Shown: positions 26,138 through 35,405, counted from the stretch's first letter. The stretch: 64,000 nucleotides of DNA from Betaproteobacteria bacterium (GCA_029863175.1 JAOTVX010000004.1:76423-140422), one strand, 5' to 3'. Notes: generated by a model not told the origin, from the letters alone. Made by a program: numbers and translations.

Positions 26138-26292
26138 TTTGGTTCCCGCGCTGCGATCAGCAGAGCCAACGCGATCGCAAGCATCCTCCACACGCCTGTT
26201 TCCGGAGGAAATCCACGTTGCACTGCGAATTTGTTCACCTCGCCTCCTGTGCGTCCGGTTGGGCTCTCTTTAGAATGCCGTGGCGCCGCCCC

Positions 26293-26481
26293 TCACGGCC
26301 TTTCCGAAAACAACTCGCGTAAGACGGGCGGGCAGGGCGAACGCTGGCCCTCGGCGCTGGCAGGATTCGCTTTCGTGCGCGGCCCCTCCGCCGAGTCTGT
26401 GCCCGGGGCAAGGACCATGAGGGCTGCGGCGAACAACAGCCCAGTCATTGAAGCCGAACAGTGTCGCGTGGAATCGATCAT
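26293..26481 (-). CDS. Possible small exported protein
   Basis: A 62-residue frame with a plausible signal peptide (SMTGLLFAAALMVLAPGTDSA) and a short hydrophilic mature part (PANPASAEGQRSPCPPVL-like, with one CPP). It lies in the same direction as the surrounding copper genes, between the CusF-like gene and the FNR-controlled gene. No family is recognised. It may be genuine because it fills the gap and has an export signal, but chance cannot be excluded. Confidence 0.3.
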   Translation of the reverse strand: MIDSTRHCSASMTGLLFAAALMVLAPGTDSAEGPRTKANPASAEGQRSPCPPVLRELFSERP

Positions 26482-26601
26482 GTTCGCTATTCGCTGTAGA
26501 TTCGGATTCCTGCACGTAGTTCCCTGAAATCGTACCCCGCGAACGCAAGCATGCGGGCCCCCTGCCAGTCACCCGTGCATGACGCGGTTACGGGCTGCAG
26601 G

Positions 26602-26943
26602 TTACTTCGCCGGCTCGAGCGTGGTAATCGTGTAGGTACCGCCGATCTTGTCGGCACTGAACTTGATCTTGTCGCCGGGCTTAACCTGATCGAGCATCGC
26701 TGGATCCTTGACGCGGTAGACCATCGTCATCGGCGGCATGTCGAGGCTGGGAATCGGGCCGTGCTTGATGGTGAGCTTTTGCGCGTCTTCATTGACCTTA
26801 CGTACTTCGCCGTCGGCCAGAGCGCTTGGCGCCTGCGCTATCTGAAGAGCAGCGGCGTGCCCGGATTCATAACCAGCGTAACTCTGCGTGACGGTAAAGC
26901 CGGAGAACGATACGGCTGCAACAAAAATGGTCAGAGCTTTCAT
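26602..26943 (-). CDS. CusF-like periplasmic copper-binding protein
   Basis: About 113 residues from ATG 26943, chosen because the signal peptide follows (MKALTIFVAAVSFSGFTVTQSYA). The mature domain has the CusF_EC order: GEVRKVNEDAQKLTIKHGPIPSLDMPPMTMVYRV with the histidine and two methionines used for Cu(I)/Ag(I), then VKPGDKIKFSADKIGGTYTIT. CusF-type chaperones hand metal to RND pumps or oxidases. Here the neighbours are a cupredoxin and a multicopper oxidase rather than CusCBA. Fold and ligands are clear. Confidence 0.8.
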   Translation of the reverse strand: MKALTIFVAAVSFSGFTVTQSYAGYESGHAAALQIAQAPSALADGEVRKVNEDAQKLTIKHGPIPSLDMPPMTMVYRVKDPAMLDQVKPGDKIKFSADKIGGTYTITTLEPAK

Positions 26944-27116
26944 GTGAATTACCTTTTTTGACAATTCTTCAACGAGTATCGTCGAGAGACATCGCGATAC
27001 GTCTCATATTCAATTTAACCGTATTCAGCATTGCGTGCGCCCGCCGTTCCTCATGACAAAGATTCTCAGATCCCCCGCCGATGGGTGCGCGTCACCGGCG
27101 GCGCTCATCACGCAAC

Positions 27117-27578
27117 TCAGCGTCCGCTCACCTTGATCTTTCCGACCATCCCCGCTTCGAGGTGCCCCGGAATGGTGCATGCGAAGTCCAGGGTTCCCGC
27201 GTTGGTGAATTGCCAAATTATTTCGCGCGTTTCCCCAGGGCGCACGAGCGTCATGTTCGGCTCATCGTGCTCCATCCCCGGGTGCTTGCGCATGAGCTCG
27301 GCGTGTTCCTTCAGTTCCTTCAACGTGCCAATCACGAGCTCATGATCGATCTTCCCGGTGTTCCTTACGACCAGACGAACGGTCTCGCCACGTTTCACTG
27401 TAATCGCCGACGGGGTATAGCGCATGTTGTCGCTCCCGGAGATCTTGATCGTGCGGGTTACCTTTTTTGGATTGCCCGGCTTGCCAATTGCGGCACCATG
27501 GCCGGCGTCGGCCAGGGCAAGTGCCGGTGCGAGCAGGGCGGCGGTGACAATCGCGGTGATGATGCTTCCCTTCGTCAT
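27117..27578 (-). CDS. Exported cupredoxin
   Basis: A 153-residue protein with a signal peptide (IITAIVTAALLAPALALA) and a plastocyanin/azurin-like domain. The type 1 copper ligands are visible: His in KIDHELVIG, Cys and His in LDFACTIPGHLEAGM, and Met in the same segment. An insert with KEHAELMRKHPGMEHDEPNM is His/Met-rich and resembles copper-resistance cupredoxins. It sits directly downstream of the CopA-type oxidase gene (36 bp) and probably works with it in the periplasm. Confidence 0.82.
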   Translation of the reverse strand: MTKGSIITAIVTAALLAPALALADAGHGAAIGKPGNPKKVTRTIKISGSDNMRYTPSAITVKRGETVRLVVRNTGKIDHELVIGTLKELKEHAELMRKHPGMEHDEPNMTLVRPGETREIIWQFTNAGTLDFACTIPGHLEAGMVGKIKVSGR

Positions 27579-27614
27579 ATAAACTCCTTTCGCTTAGTGT
27601 GTGACGTTTGTAAA

Positions 27615-29003
27615 TCAATGTTTGGCGTGGCCGTTTGGTTTGCGCGCGAGCAGTTCGCGCCCGATCCCGCTCGCGGAAGCCGGTGCTGGGCGCTTTGCCT
27701 GGGGTGTCTCGCCTTTCCATTCATAGGCCACCGTACCTTTCGGGTGCTTGTACCAACCTGGGTCTTTGTAGTCGTTGCGCGCGAGGCCGTCCCGCACTTT
27801 GATGACCGTGAACATGCCGCCCATTTCGATCGGACCGAATGGCCCCGTGCCGGTCATCATCGGCAGCGTGTTATCCGGCAAGGGCATCTCCATCTCGCCC
27901 ATGTCGGCCATCCCGCGCTCCCCCATCACCATGTAGTCAGGAACGAGGTTGATGATCTTCTGCGCGACACCGCGGTGGTCCACGCCGATCATCGTCGGCA
28001 CGTTGTGGCCCATCGCATTCATGGTGTGGTGTGACTTATGGCAGTGAAACGCCCAGTCCCCGGGGGCATTGGCGACGAATTCGATTGCCCGCATCTGGCC
28101 GATTGCGACGTCCACCGTCACCTCGGGCCAGCGCGCGGTCTTTGGCGTCCAGCCGCCGTCAGTGCCTGTCACTTCGAATTCGTAGCCGTGCAGGTGAATC
28201 GGGTGGTTCGTCATCGTGAGGTTGCCGATGCGGATGCGCACGCGATCACCTTTGCGCACTACCAGCGGCGCGATGCCTGGAAAGGCCCGGCTGTTCCAAC
28301 ACCACATGTTGAAATCGAGCATCGTGTTGACCTTCGGCGTGTAAGCGCCGGGCTCCACATCGAATGCGTTGAGCAGGAACACGAAGTCGCGGTCGACGCG
28401 CATGAAGCGTGGGTTCTTCGGATGCACTACAAGGAAGCCCATCATGCCCATCGCCATTTGTACCATTTCGTCAGCGTGGGGGTGATACATGAAGGTCCCA
28501 CTCTTCGTCATCTCGAATTCGTAGACATAGGTCTTGCCCACAGGGATTTGTTTCTGGTTCAATCCGCCGACGCCATCCATGCCGTTCGGCAGCAGGATGC
28601 CGTGCCAGTGAATGGTGGTGTGCTCGGGCAGCTTGTTGGTGACGAAGATGCGTACTTTGTCGCCCTCGACGCATTCGATCGTCGGTCCCGGGGACTGCCC
28701 GTTGTAGCCCCAGAGATGCGCGGTCATGCCGGGCGCGATCTGCCGGCGCACCGGCTCGGCGACGAGATGGAATTCCTTCCAGCCATTATTCATCCGCCAC
28801 GGCAGGGTCCAGCCGTTCAACGTCACGACCGGTTGGTAGGGCCGCCCGCTCGGCGGCGCGAGCGGCGGTTGCGTGTCGGGCTTGGTTTGCATGGGCGCTT
28901 CCGGCACTGCGCCCTGTGCCGCCCGGCTTACGAGCGCGCTCCCGAGCAGCGCGCCGCCTGCCGTGCGAAGGAAGTTACGACGTGTGGTCATGTTTTTCTC
29001 CAC
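27615..29003 (-). CDS. Multicopper oxidase, CopA type
   Basis: A 462-residue oxidase exported by the Tat route (TTRRNFLRTAGGALLGSALVSRA). All four copper motifs are present: TIHWHG, MYHPHADEM, HPIHLHGYEFEV and FHCHKSHHTMNAMG, giving types 1, 2 and 3 copper. The stretch GEMEMPLPDNTLPMM is Met-rich, as in copper-resistance oxidases that oxidise Cu(I) in the periplasm. The TolC-type lipoprotein gene is 3 bp upstream and the cupredoxin gene follows, so an operon is certain in layout. Complete protein. Confidence 0.85.
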   Translation of the reverse strand: MEKNMTTRRNFLRTAGGALLGSALVSRAAQGAVPEAPMQTKPDTQPPLAPPSGRPYQPVVTLNGWTLPWRMNNGWKEFHLVAEPVRRQIAPGMTAHLWGYNGQSPGPTIECVEGDKVRIFVTNKLPEHTTIHWHGILLPNGMDGVGGLNQKQIPVGKTYVYEFEMTKSGTFMYHPHADEMVQMAMGMMGFLVVHPKNPRFMRVDRDFVFLLNAFDVEPGAYTPKVNTMLDFNMWCWNSRAFPGIAPLVVRKGDRVRIRIGNLTMTNHPIHLHGYEFEVTGTDGGWTPKTARWPEVTVDVAIGQMRAIEFVANAPGDWAFHCHKSHHTMNAMGHNVPTMIGVDHRGVAQKIINLVPDYMVMGERGMADMGEMEMPLPDNTLPMMTGTGPFGPIEMGGMFTVIKVRDGLARNDYKDPGWYKHPKGTVAYEWKGETPQAKRPAPASASGIGRELLARKPNGHAKH

Positions 29004-29006
29004 CGA

Positions 29007-30437
29007 TCAATGTTCGGCCGCGCCGGCATCGGCAGCCATTGCCCCGGAGCCGCCCGAGAGGGTCATCGCACCCGGTGATTTGCCGGTCAGCGCGAGCTGC
29101 AACGTGGCGTCCGCGACCCAGAAGTCGCGCAAGGCCTCAATCGAGACGTTGACGCTCGCCACTTGCTGACGCGCATCTGCCAGCAGCTCGAAGATGCCGA
29201 TCAGCATGCCGTTGTAGCGCAGCAGGTTCTCTTCCGAGATGCGCTTGCGCAGCGGCACGATTTCGTCGCGGTAGTGCTTTGCTAGGTCGTGCGCGGTGCG
29301 GTAACCGGCATAGGTCTCACGCACTTCGGAGCGCGCGCGCACCGCGATGTCGGCGGCGCGGTTTACCGCCTGCATGTAGGTGTATTCGGTGCGTGCGACG
29401 CGGGCGTCGCCCCAGTCGAAGATCGGGAGATGCAGCGCGATCTCGTAACCCGTCTGACGCCCCTCGCCGCTTGTGCTGTTACGGCGATAGCCGACCTCGA
29501 GCACGTTGATGAAACCCGTTGCTTTAACCAGACCGAGCGAGGCGGCAATGCCTTCAGCCTCCTTCATCGCGGCCTGGACGTCCAGGCGCTGCGTCAGCGC
29601 TTGTGCTTCCAGGTCGGAGATCGCCAGCGGGGCCTTTGGCAGGCTGGGTAGTCGTTCCGGGAGACGGAAGGCGATGTCTTCTCCCCACAAGCCCATCAGG
29701 CGGGTCAAATGCTCGCGCTGGGCGAGAGCTATTTGCTTCACGCGCGCAAGCTGGCCCGTGACTTCGGCGTAGAACAGCTGTTCGCGGGTCTGTTCGAGCC
29801 TGCTGAAGTTACCGGCCGCCGCCATGCGGTGGGCGAGTTCGGCACTGGCTTCTGCCGCAAGCTTGACCTGCTCCATGTATTTCACGCTCTCGCGAGCGGC
29901 AACGCCGCGGTAGTAGGCGCGTCGTGTATCGGCGGCGATCTGCAACAGTTCCGCGGCGACCCGTTGCTGTACGATCGCAAAGCGCCGCCGCTCGAGATCG
30001 GTGCGGACTGGCATCGTGATGAGGCCCACGATGTCGATGAAAAACGTGCGCTCGATATCGACAACACCTCCGCGGCTCAGTCGCTCGAACACGAAGCCCG
30101 GATTGGGCAGGCGTCCGGCTTGAACGAGATCGGCTTCCGCGATCCCGAGTTCGGCGTAGGTTGCCTGCAGGCTGCGGTTGTTGAGGAGCGCGATCTGGAC
30201 GGCGGAATCCGCGGTCAGCGGCGCGGCGAGCATTTGTTTCACCCTTTGCCGTACAGCGTTGGCATCCTGTTCCGACTTGACCCACTTCGTTTCCTTGTCG
30301 AGGCGCTCGCGCGCGACCGACTGCACCGTGCCGAAGCCACCATCTTCGGAAAATGAAGCGCAGCCCGCCAGAAACAGGGCGAAGAGGGCGCACGTCAGCG
30401 TGCGCCAGCGTGCCCAGTGTTGCAGTTGCTCGGTCAT
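29007..30437 (-). CDS. TolC-type outer-membrane lipoprotein
   Basis: A 476-residue outer-membrane efflux protein. The signal ends in a lipobox (LFLAGCASFSEDGG). The mature part has the duplicated TolC repeats with long helices (AVQIALLNNRSLQATYAELGIAEADL, AAGNFSRLEQTREQLFYAEVTGQ). The C-terminus is Met/Ala/Gly-rich and slightly extended. In copper islands this gene accompanies copA/copB-type oxidases and is thought to help export or anchor. It overlaps the preceding small gene by 4 bp and abuts the oxidase gene. Confidence 0.8.
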   Translation of the reverse strand: MTEQLQHWARWRTLTCALFALFLAGCASFSEDGGFGTVQSVARERLDKETKWVKSEQDANAVRQRVKQMLAAPLTADSAVQIALLNNRSLQATYAELGIAEADLVQAGRLPNPGFVFERLSRGGVVDIERTFFIDIVGLITMPVRTDLERRRFAIVQQRVAAELLQIAADTRRAYYRGVAARESVKYMEQVKLAAEASAELAHRMAAAGNFSRLEQTREQLFYAEVTGQLARVKQIALAQREHLTRLMGLWGEDIAFRLPERLPSLPKAPLAISDLEAQALTQRLDVQAAMKEAEGIAASLGLVKATGFINVLEVGYRRNSTSGEGRQTGYEIALHLPIFDWGDARVARTEYTYMQAVNRAADIAVRARSEVRETYAGYRTAHDLAKHYRDEIVPLRKRISEENLLRYNGMLIGIFELLADARQQVASVNVSIEALRDFWVADATLQLALTGKSPGAMTLSGGSGAMAADAGAAEH

Positions 30438-30754
30438 TGGGGCCTCCCTGCCTCGCCGCCGGGCGCGGTATTGCCTGCGGGCGGTTTTGCGCCCGGCTTG
30501 GCGCTGCCATGCCCGCCAGAGGTGCCGCGCATAATGCCGATGTGTCCGCCAACGCGCGCAACCTCGTCATTTACGTCGCGCCACGGCGCGAGCGGCTCCT
30601 CACGAAAGCCGCGATAGCCCGAGAAGGCGGATTCGTACCGGAATACCGGTGCCGGTGCCGCGGGATCAGCAGGACCGCTCCGCGGAGCTGGCTGCTGTGC
30701 GGTGGCGAGCGGCGCGCACGCCGCGATGGCCAAAGCTGCAAGATACGTTTTCAT
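30434..30754 (-). CDS. Small exported protein of the copper operon
   Basis: About 106 residues from ATG 30754, chosen for the signal peptide (MKTYLAALAIAACAPLATAQ). The mature part is Pro/Gly/Ala-rich with VFRYESAFSGYRGFREEPLAPWRDVNDEV, a motif that recurs in small proteins next to copper TolC/CopA genes, as I recall. There are no cysteines in the mature chain. It overlaps the TolC-type gene by 4 bp (ATGA), hence the same operon. Function unknown. Confidence 0.6.
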   Translation of the reverse strand: MKTYLAALAIAACAPLATAQQPAPRSGPADPAAPAPVFRYESAFSGYRGFREEPLAPWRDVNDEVARVGGHIGIMRGTSGGHGSAKPGAKPPAGNTAPGGEAGRPQ

Positions 30755-30855
30755 GCCTGTCCTCGTTGTTGAAGCTCCCGCAACGCGTGGGCGCGCGACG
30801 GATCGATGCGCGCGCAAGGCGCGCCACCGCGGGGTTTACCCGCGTGCAACGAAGA

Positions 30856-31209
30856 TCAGGCTAGGGGAGGCCGCTGTGGCCGGTCGGGAACGAAAAGGTC
30901 GGGCAAGCCGTGCGACGGCGACGCCCAAACCAGGGAATCAAGCAGGCCGGCCGGCAGCGTCACTGCCGGCAATATGAAAACCCAGTAATGGCAGGAGGAG
31001 TGTTCGTGTTGAACGTTGGCGCCGTCGTCATCGGGGTGGCTGTCACGCTGCGCGCCATGGTCGTGGCCGTCGTTCGCATGTGCGACATGCGCTGTAGGTT
31101 CGTCGCTGCCCGCATCGCAGACGATACCGGAGAGCGCTGCGGCAATGCTCTGCACCGGTAACATTACAAGTGCAAGTAACAGTACGAATCGTTTGGCACC
31201 ATTCAACAT
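30856..31209 (-). CDS. His-rich small exported protein, first gene of copper operon
   Basis: About 117 residues from ATG 31209. The signal segment is FVLLLALVMLPVQSIAAALSG. The centre is strongly His/Asp-rich (HVAHANDGHDHGAQRDSHPDDDG, NVQHEHSSCHYWVF), resembling metal-buffer proteins of copper and zinc loci, and a final hydrophobic stretch follows. The frame is open upstream through a multicopper-oxidase remnant, so longer starts exist but would lack the signal position. Likely periplasmic metal binding; family not named. Confidence 0.55.
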   Translation of the reverse strand: MLNGAKRFVLLLALVMLPVQSIAAALSGIVCDAGSDEPTAHVAHANDGHDHGAQRDSHPDDDGANVQHEHSSCHYWVFILPAVTLPAGLLDSLVWASPSHGLPDLFVPDRPQRPPLA

Positions 31210-31315
31210 AAGCGCGCGGAGTGTATCCGAGAATTCAGCGTTCTGCAACGCTGCGCGCATGGAAGACAGCAGAAACGTGAAGGAGTTCTTGACGGAGCAC
31301 GTCGTGTCGGCGTGG

Positions 31316-31440
31316 GACGACACTTTCGGATCGAGCAGAATGCCGTCGTCGTGCTCCATATTGCGGCGGTGGACGAGTTACACGTGGTCGCCGGGGAAGG
31401 GGTGCGAGAAATTTTATCCCGGATCCTCGCGGGTACGGTC
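31316..31440 (-). pseudogene. Multicopper oxidase C-terminal remnant
   Basis: On the minus strand the sequence reads FSHPFPGDHV-stop-LVHRRNMEHDDGILLDPKV, clearly derived from the oxidase C-terminal signature (compare FSHPYLGDQVYMVHCHNMEHEDGGMMLNLKV in the gene at 33168-34817). It has a TAA where tyrosine is expected, the ligand HCH changed to HRR, and a frameshift before FSHP. Only this end remains. It shows that another oxidase copy once stood at the head of the copper operon. Confidence 0.6.
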
Positions 31441-31753
31441 CGGACGAGCGTAAGCCTGATGCGGCGCATGAGCCGGGATCGATTTTCCGTCCGCTCCGTA
31501 CCAATGAATCCGTTTGCACGTGTGTTTCGTATCCCGTAATGTCGAGCTGGGTTTTCGAGGGGCCGCTCAATATCTGAGCGCACACTTGCGTGAGCGCGGC
31601 GCGCGGTTGGAATGAGGCCGTGCCGCCGTCCTTGCTCTTGGCGATTTCCCTGCGCGACGTTTTGGTAATGTAGGCAATGCCCGCCGAACTAAAGTGCAGA
31701 CGATCGGTCTTAACACCGATCAAGCTGGTAACGTCATGAAGGAGCCATAGTCC
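31441..31753. other. Gap without recognised gene
   Basis: About 310 bases between the oxidase remnant and msrA. Open frames exist on both strands but match nothing I know. The stretch probably contains more decayed sequence and the msrA promoter. Confidence 0.4.
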
Positions 31754-32368
31754 ATGTTTGCCCGACTTCTCATCCTGCCGATCTGGCTGGCCGCGCTCGC
31801 CGCCCAGCCTGTCTTTGCCCAAGGCCAGCCGTCCGGACTGGCCACAGCCACCTTCGCTGCCGGCTGCTTCTGGTGTGCGGAGGAGGCCATGGACAAGGTT
31901 CCTGGTGTGATTTCAACGACCTCCGGCTACATCGGCGGAAGCAAGAAGAACCCGACGTATCAACAAGTGTCTTCGGGCGCCACCGGCCACACCGAGGCGG
32001 TGCAGGTCGTATACGACCCGAAGAAGGTCAGCTACGAGCGGCTGCTCGAGCAGTTCTGGGTGAACCACGATCCCACGGTGATCGACCGGCAGTTCTGCGA
32101 CGCCGGCTCGCAATACCGGCCTTCGATCTTCTGGCACGATGAGGAGCAGAAGCGTCTTGCCGAAGCCTCGAAAGCAAAGTGGGAGAAGGAAAAGCCGTTC
32201 AAGCAGCCTATCGTGACGCCGATCGTGGCGGCGACGGAGTTCTGGCCGGCCGAGGACTACCACCAGGGCTACTACATGAAGAACCCGATACGTTACAAGT
32301 TCTACGTCTCTGGCTGCGGCCGTTACGCGCGGCTGGACAAGCTCTGGGGCAAGCTCAGAACGAAGTAA
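31754..32368 (+). CDS. msrA: Exported peptide methionine sulfoxide reductase A
   Basis: A 204-residue MsrA with an N-terminal signal peptide (RLLILPIWLAALAAQPVFAQ), so it acts in the periplasm. The active site GCFWCAEEAMDKVPGV contains the catalytic cysteine, and the conserved region HDPTVIDRQFCDAGSQYRP and the end YYMKNP are present. It reduces oxidised methionines with (S)-sulfoxide chemistry. Periplasmic Met-rich metal proteins such as those at 25 and 28 kb are natural clients under copper stress. Followed after 11 bp by a dioxygenase-like gene. Confidence 0.88.
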   Translation: MFARLLILPIWLAALAAQPVFAQGQPSGLATATFAAGCFWCAEEAMDKVPGVISTTSGYIGGSKKNPTYQQVSSGATGHTEAVQVVYDPKKVSYERLLEQFWVNHDPTVIDRQFCDAGSQYRPSIFWHDEEQKRLAEASKAKWEKEKPFKQPIVTPIVAATEFWPAEDYHQGYYMKNPIRYKFYVSGCGRYARLDKLWGKLRTK

Positions 32369-32379
32369 GCAGACAGGCC

Positions 32380-32970
32380 ATGAGCCGCACTCGGAGCTGG
32401 ACCGGCCGTCGCAGGTTCCTGGGCACTGCGCTTGCGCTTCCGTTCGCCTCGATCGGCCCCGTGTCTGGCCAGACGTTGCTGCTGACACCGGCCTGCGGCG
32501 AAAAGCCCGAGCGAACGCCGTCGCAGACTGCGGGCCCCTTTTATACCCCCAATTCGCCGCGGCGCAGCTCGCTGGTCGAGCCGGGCAGCAAGGCGGAACG
32601 GCTCGTGCTGACCGGCCTCGTGCTCTCGCCGCAATGCAAGCCGGTGGCAAACGCGCTGCTCGACTTCTGGCATTGCGACGAGGCGGGCGAATACGACAAC
32701 AGAGGCTCTCGTTATCGCGGGCACATTTTTGTCGATACGCAGGGACGCTACAGCCTCGAGACCATCGTTCCGGGCGAATACCCGGGGCGCACGCGCCACA
32801 TTCACGTCAACGTGCAGGTGCCGGGTGGCCGCGTGTTAACAACCCAACTTTACTTTCCGGACGAACCCGGCAACCGCACCGACGGCCTCTACCGCCGCGA
32901 GCTAACGATGCAAGTCGTGCGCAAAGGCGCACAGCGCGACGCGCGATTCGATTTCGTCGTGATATCCTAG
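32380..32970 (+). CDS. Exported intradiol dioxygenase-like protein
   Basis: About 196 residues from ATG 32380. A twin-arginine-like leader (WTGRRRFLGTALALPFASIG) is followed by the protocatechuate-dioxygenase fold: TPSQTAGPFYTPNSPRR, LDFWHCDEAGEYDN, and TRHIHVNVQV with candidate iron ligands (Tyr and His). The exported form with a Cys-containing WHCDEAGEYDN is a known but poorly understood subgroup. No aromatic pathway genes are near. It probably shares a transcript with msrA. Biological substrate unknown. Confidence 0.7.
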   Translation: MSRTRSWTGRRRFLGTALALPFASIGPVSGQTLLLTPACGEKPERTPSQTAGPFYTPNSPRRSSLVEPGSKAERLVLTGLVLSPQCKPVANALLDFWHCDEAGEYDNRGSRYRGHIFVDTQGRYSLETIVPGEYPGRTRHIHVNVQVPGGRVLTTQLYFPDEPGNRTDGLYRRELTMQVVRKGAQRDARFDFVVIS

Positions 32971-33167
32971 CGCCGCTTTTCTCCCCAGACACTTCCGGAG
33001 GCGTCCCCTTGTCGGTGACGCCGTTTCTCCGCGTTGTATTTCTCGACTCACGACTCACGCCGCCACCTCGGCTAGAGCACGGAGCGTCCCAACGATGTCG
33101 CGTCGGTGGCTTGCGCCGATTCGCCTGGCCGCATCCCCACTGAACCGTGGGGCCCCTGCTTCCCGGC

Positions 33168-34817
33168 TTACGTCGCGACCTTGAGATTGAGCATCATGCC
33201 GCCGTCCTCGTGCTCCATGTTGTGGCAGTGGACCATGTAGACCTGGTCGCCAAGATACGGGTGCGAGAAGTCCGTCACGATGCGCACCGTTTCGCCCGGC
33301 CACACGAGCACCGTGTCCTTCCAGCCCAGGTCGGCTACGGTGAGTCCGGTTGCGGCGTCAGCAATGCGACGAACCTGCTCGGGACTGCCGCTGCGCGAGA
33401 GCACCTGGAACAGGAATCCGTGAATGTGAAACGGGTGGGGCATAGTGGGAGGAAGATTGCGGATTTCCCATGTCTCGATCGCCCCGCGCTTGACGACGAT
33501 GGGCGTCTGGTGCCCGACATAAGTGAGCCCGTTGATGCGCCAGGTACCCTTCCGTTGATCGAGCGTGATGGGGCGGGGACGGGAACCTGCGTGCTGGAGC
33601 GGTTCGAGCTTGGATAGCTCAAGCGGAACGGTGCGGCCGTACGTCACTCTGTCCCGGACCCGGATACGCATCAGTTCGATCTCCGCGCCATCGGCGGAGA
33701 GAGCATCGGGTTCCGAGAGTGGCGCGTCGGCGCGCTGTGGTGCCTGTCCGGCAGGTTTGTGGAGAGGCATGCTGTCGAACGGCAGGCTGACGAGCGTCAC
33801 CGCCTCGCCGCGCGCGGCGTAGCGCAAATCAAGCAGAATGTCCAGACGCTCGGCCGGGCTGAGATAAGCCTCCTTTACGGTGCGCGGGCGATCGAGCAGG
33901 CCACCGTCGGTGCCAATCACCGTGAAGTCGATCAGGCGCTCAGCGTGTCGGAAAGCAAGGCGGTAGATACGAGCATTCGAGCCATTTAGCAAGCGGAAGC
34001 GGTAGACGCGTGAAGCGACATCCAGGTGCGGCCGGGGGGTAAGGTTAACCAGGACTTGGTCACCGAGATAGCCTTGGAAGCGTTCGGTGCCGGTCGGAGC
34101 GAACACAGGATTTCCGTCGGCATCGAGACGCTTGTCCTGCACGATGAGCGGGATGTCGGTCGCGCCCAAGCGCAGGTCGAGCGCTCGCTGCAACGCGAGC
34201 TCTTCCTCGTCCTCGACGATAAAGAGCCCCGCCATTCCGCGATAAATCTGCTGCCCGGAGAGCCCGTGGGGGTGAGGGTGGTACCAGTACGTACCGGCGC
34301 GGTTGGGGATGACGAACTGATACTCATAGGTCTTACCGCCGGCTACGGCATAGTGGGGATGGCCGTCGTTGTTGCTGTCCACCTTGAAGCCGTGCCAGTG
34401 AATGATCCCGGGATCTTCGAGCGTATTCCAGAACTTTGCGTTGAAAGCGCTGCCGGTACGTGCACGGAACACGGGGTTGAGATAGGTGCCCCCCCGATGG
34501 TCAACCTCGTAGGCGAGGAGATTGGCTGATTTGTCCCCGAACAGCGGGTAACGCACCGGCCGCGCGACGATCGTGATTGCCGCCTGGCCTTCGAGCACAC
34601 CGTAGAGGCCGTCCCTGCCGGGCAACCGCAGCGCGTTCGGGAACGCCGGGTCCGGTGGCAGCGGTGGCTCGGGCGGCGTCAGCGGTTCCCCGAAACGTCC
34701 GCGGCGCCACCACCAGAAGCCGCCGGCAAGGCCGGCGCCGGTTGCGCTTGCCCCCGCGGCGAGGATCAATCTTCTGCGGCGCGCTTTGTCCAAGTTTCTT
34801 GCCCCCTGTCGGTGCAA
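33168..34817 (-). CDS. Multicopper oxidase (CueO/bilirubin-oxidase type)
   Basis: A 549-residue oxidase with an N-terminal basic leader and hydrophobic segment (RRRLILAAGASATGAGLAGGFWWWRR), probably Tat or an anchor. Copper motifs are complete: IIHWHGFKV, YWYHPHPHGL, MPHPFHIHGFLFQV and VHCHNMEHEDGGM. The overall spacing is closer to CueO/SufI-type than to the CopA oxidase at 28 kb. Likely a periplasmic cuprous or metal oxidase. It reads toward msrA and is separated from the DUF3147 gene by 28 bp on the same strand. Confidence 0.82.
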   Translation of the reverse strand: MHRQGARNLDKARRRRLILAAGASATGAGLAGGFWWWRRGRFGEPLTPPEPPLPPDPAFPNALRLPGRDGLYGVLEGQAAITIVARPVRYPLFGDKSANLLAYEVDHRGGTYLNPVFRARTGSAFNAKFWNTLEDPGIIHWHGFKVDSNNDGHPHYAVAGGKTYEYQFVIPNRAGTYWYHPHPHGLSGQQIYRGMAGLFIVEDEEELALQRALDLRLGATDIPLIVQDKRLDADGNPVFAPTGTERFQGYLGDQVLVNLTPRPHLDVASRVYRFRLLNGSNARIYRLAFRHAERLIDFTVIGTDGGLLDRPRTVKEAYLSPAERLDILLDLRYAARGEAVTLVSLPFDSMPLHKPAGQAPQRADAPLSEPDALSADGAEIELMRIRVRDRVTYGRTVPLELSKLEPLQHAGSRPRPITLDQRKGTWRINGLTYVGHQTPIVVKRGAIETWEIRNLPPTMPHPFHIHGFLFQVLSRSGSPEQVRRIADAATGLTVADLGWKDTVLVWPGETVRIVTDFSHPYLGDQVYMVHCHNMEHEDGGMMLNLKVAT

Positions 34818-34845
34818 AACTAAGACCGCCGCGGCGGTGGCGCGT

Positions 34846-35196
34846 TCAGATTTCGATGCCGAATCGCGCTAGCAGCGGCACGGCCGCGAGGTAACAGACC
34901 GCCATCACCACGACAGACATTCCGAGGCTCGCGTAGAACCCCCACCCATGCTTGAGAAGGGCAGGGAGGACCAGGAACATTGGCAGAGTCGGCAGCACGA
35001 GCCAGAAAGTGGCAATGGAGAGCTCCGAGATCCTCCCGGTGTCACGCGTGTCCACATAGAGCCAGATCATGGCAAGAATTGAGATGAGCGGCAGCGACTT
35101 GATGAGCGCGCCCATCCCGGCGCTGTGTTTGGCGATCTCCGAGACGGCAACGATGATGCCAGCGGAAAGGAAGAGCTTGACGAGGTAGTAGGTCAT
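34846..35196 (-). CDS. DUF3147-like membrane protein
   Basis: About 116 residues from ATG 35196 (AGGTCATGG context; MTYYLVKLFLSAGIIVAVSEI). Four helices follow, including LISILAMIWLYVDTRD and FWLVLPTLPMFLVLPALLKHGWGFYASLGMS, typical of the DUF3147 family of small inner-membrane proteins of unknown function. The longer frame upstream runs into repeat sequence and is rejected. Its upstream gap contains a dense repeat field. Confidence 0.65.
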   Translation of the reverse strand: MTYYLVKLFLSAGIIVAVSEIAKHSAGMGALIKSLPLISILAMIWLYVDTRDTGRISELSIATFWLVLPTLPMFLVLPALLKHGWGFYASLGMSVVVMAVCYLAAVPLLARFGIEI

Positions 35197-35217
35197 GGAG
35201 GGCGACCTTGTCTGGTT

Positions 35218-35405
35218 GAAAAACAAAATGAACCGCAGATAAACGCAGATAAACGCCGATGAAAAATAGAGAACGGGCCACAGAGGACACAAAGTTCACA
35301 GAGGAGGCCGGCGGGTAGTGCATATGCTGCGACACTTGGTCTTCTCTGTGTTCTCTGTGGCTAATGCCTCTTTTCTTGATTTATCTGCGTGTATCTGCGG
35401 TTAAT
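35218..35405. repeat. Repeat field with inverted phrase families
   Basis: AACCGCAGATAAACGCAGATAAAC (about 35230-35254) and an inverted TATCTGCGTGTATCTGCGGTT (about 35382-35402) flank CCACAGAGGACACAAAG (near 35278) and its inverse TCTCTGTGTTCTCTGTGG (near 35343). The field forms a large imperfect inverted structure. No gene is present. Confidence 0.7.
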
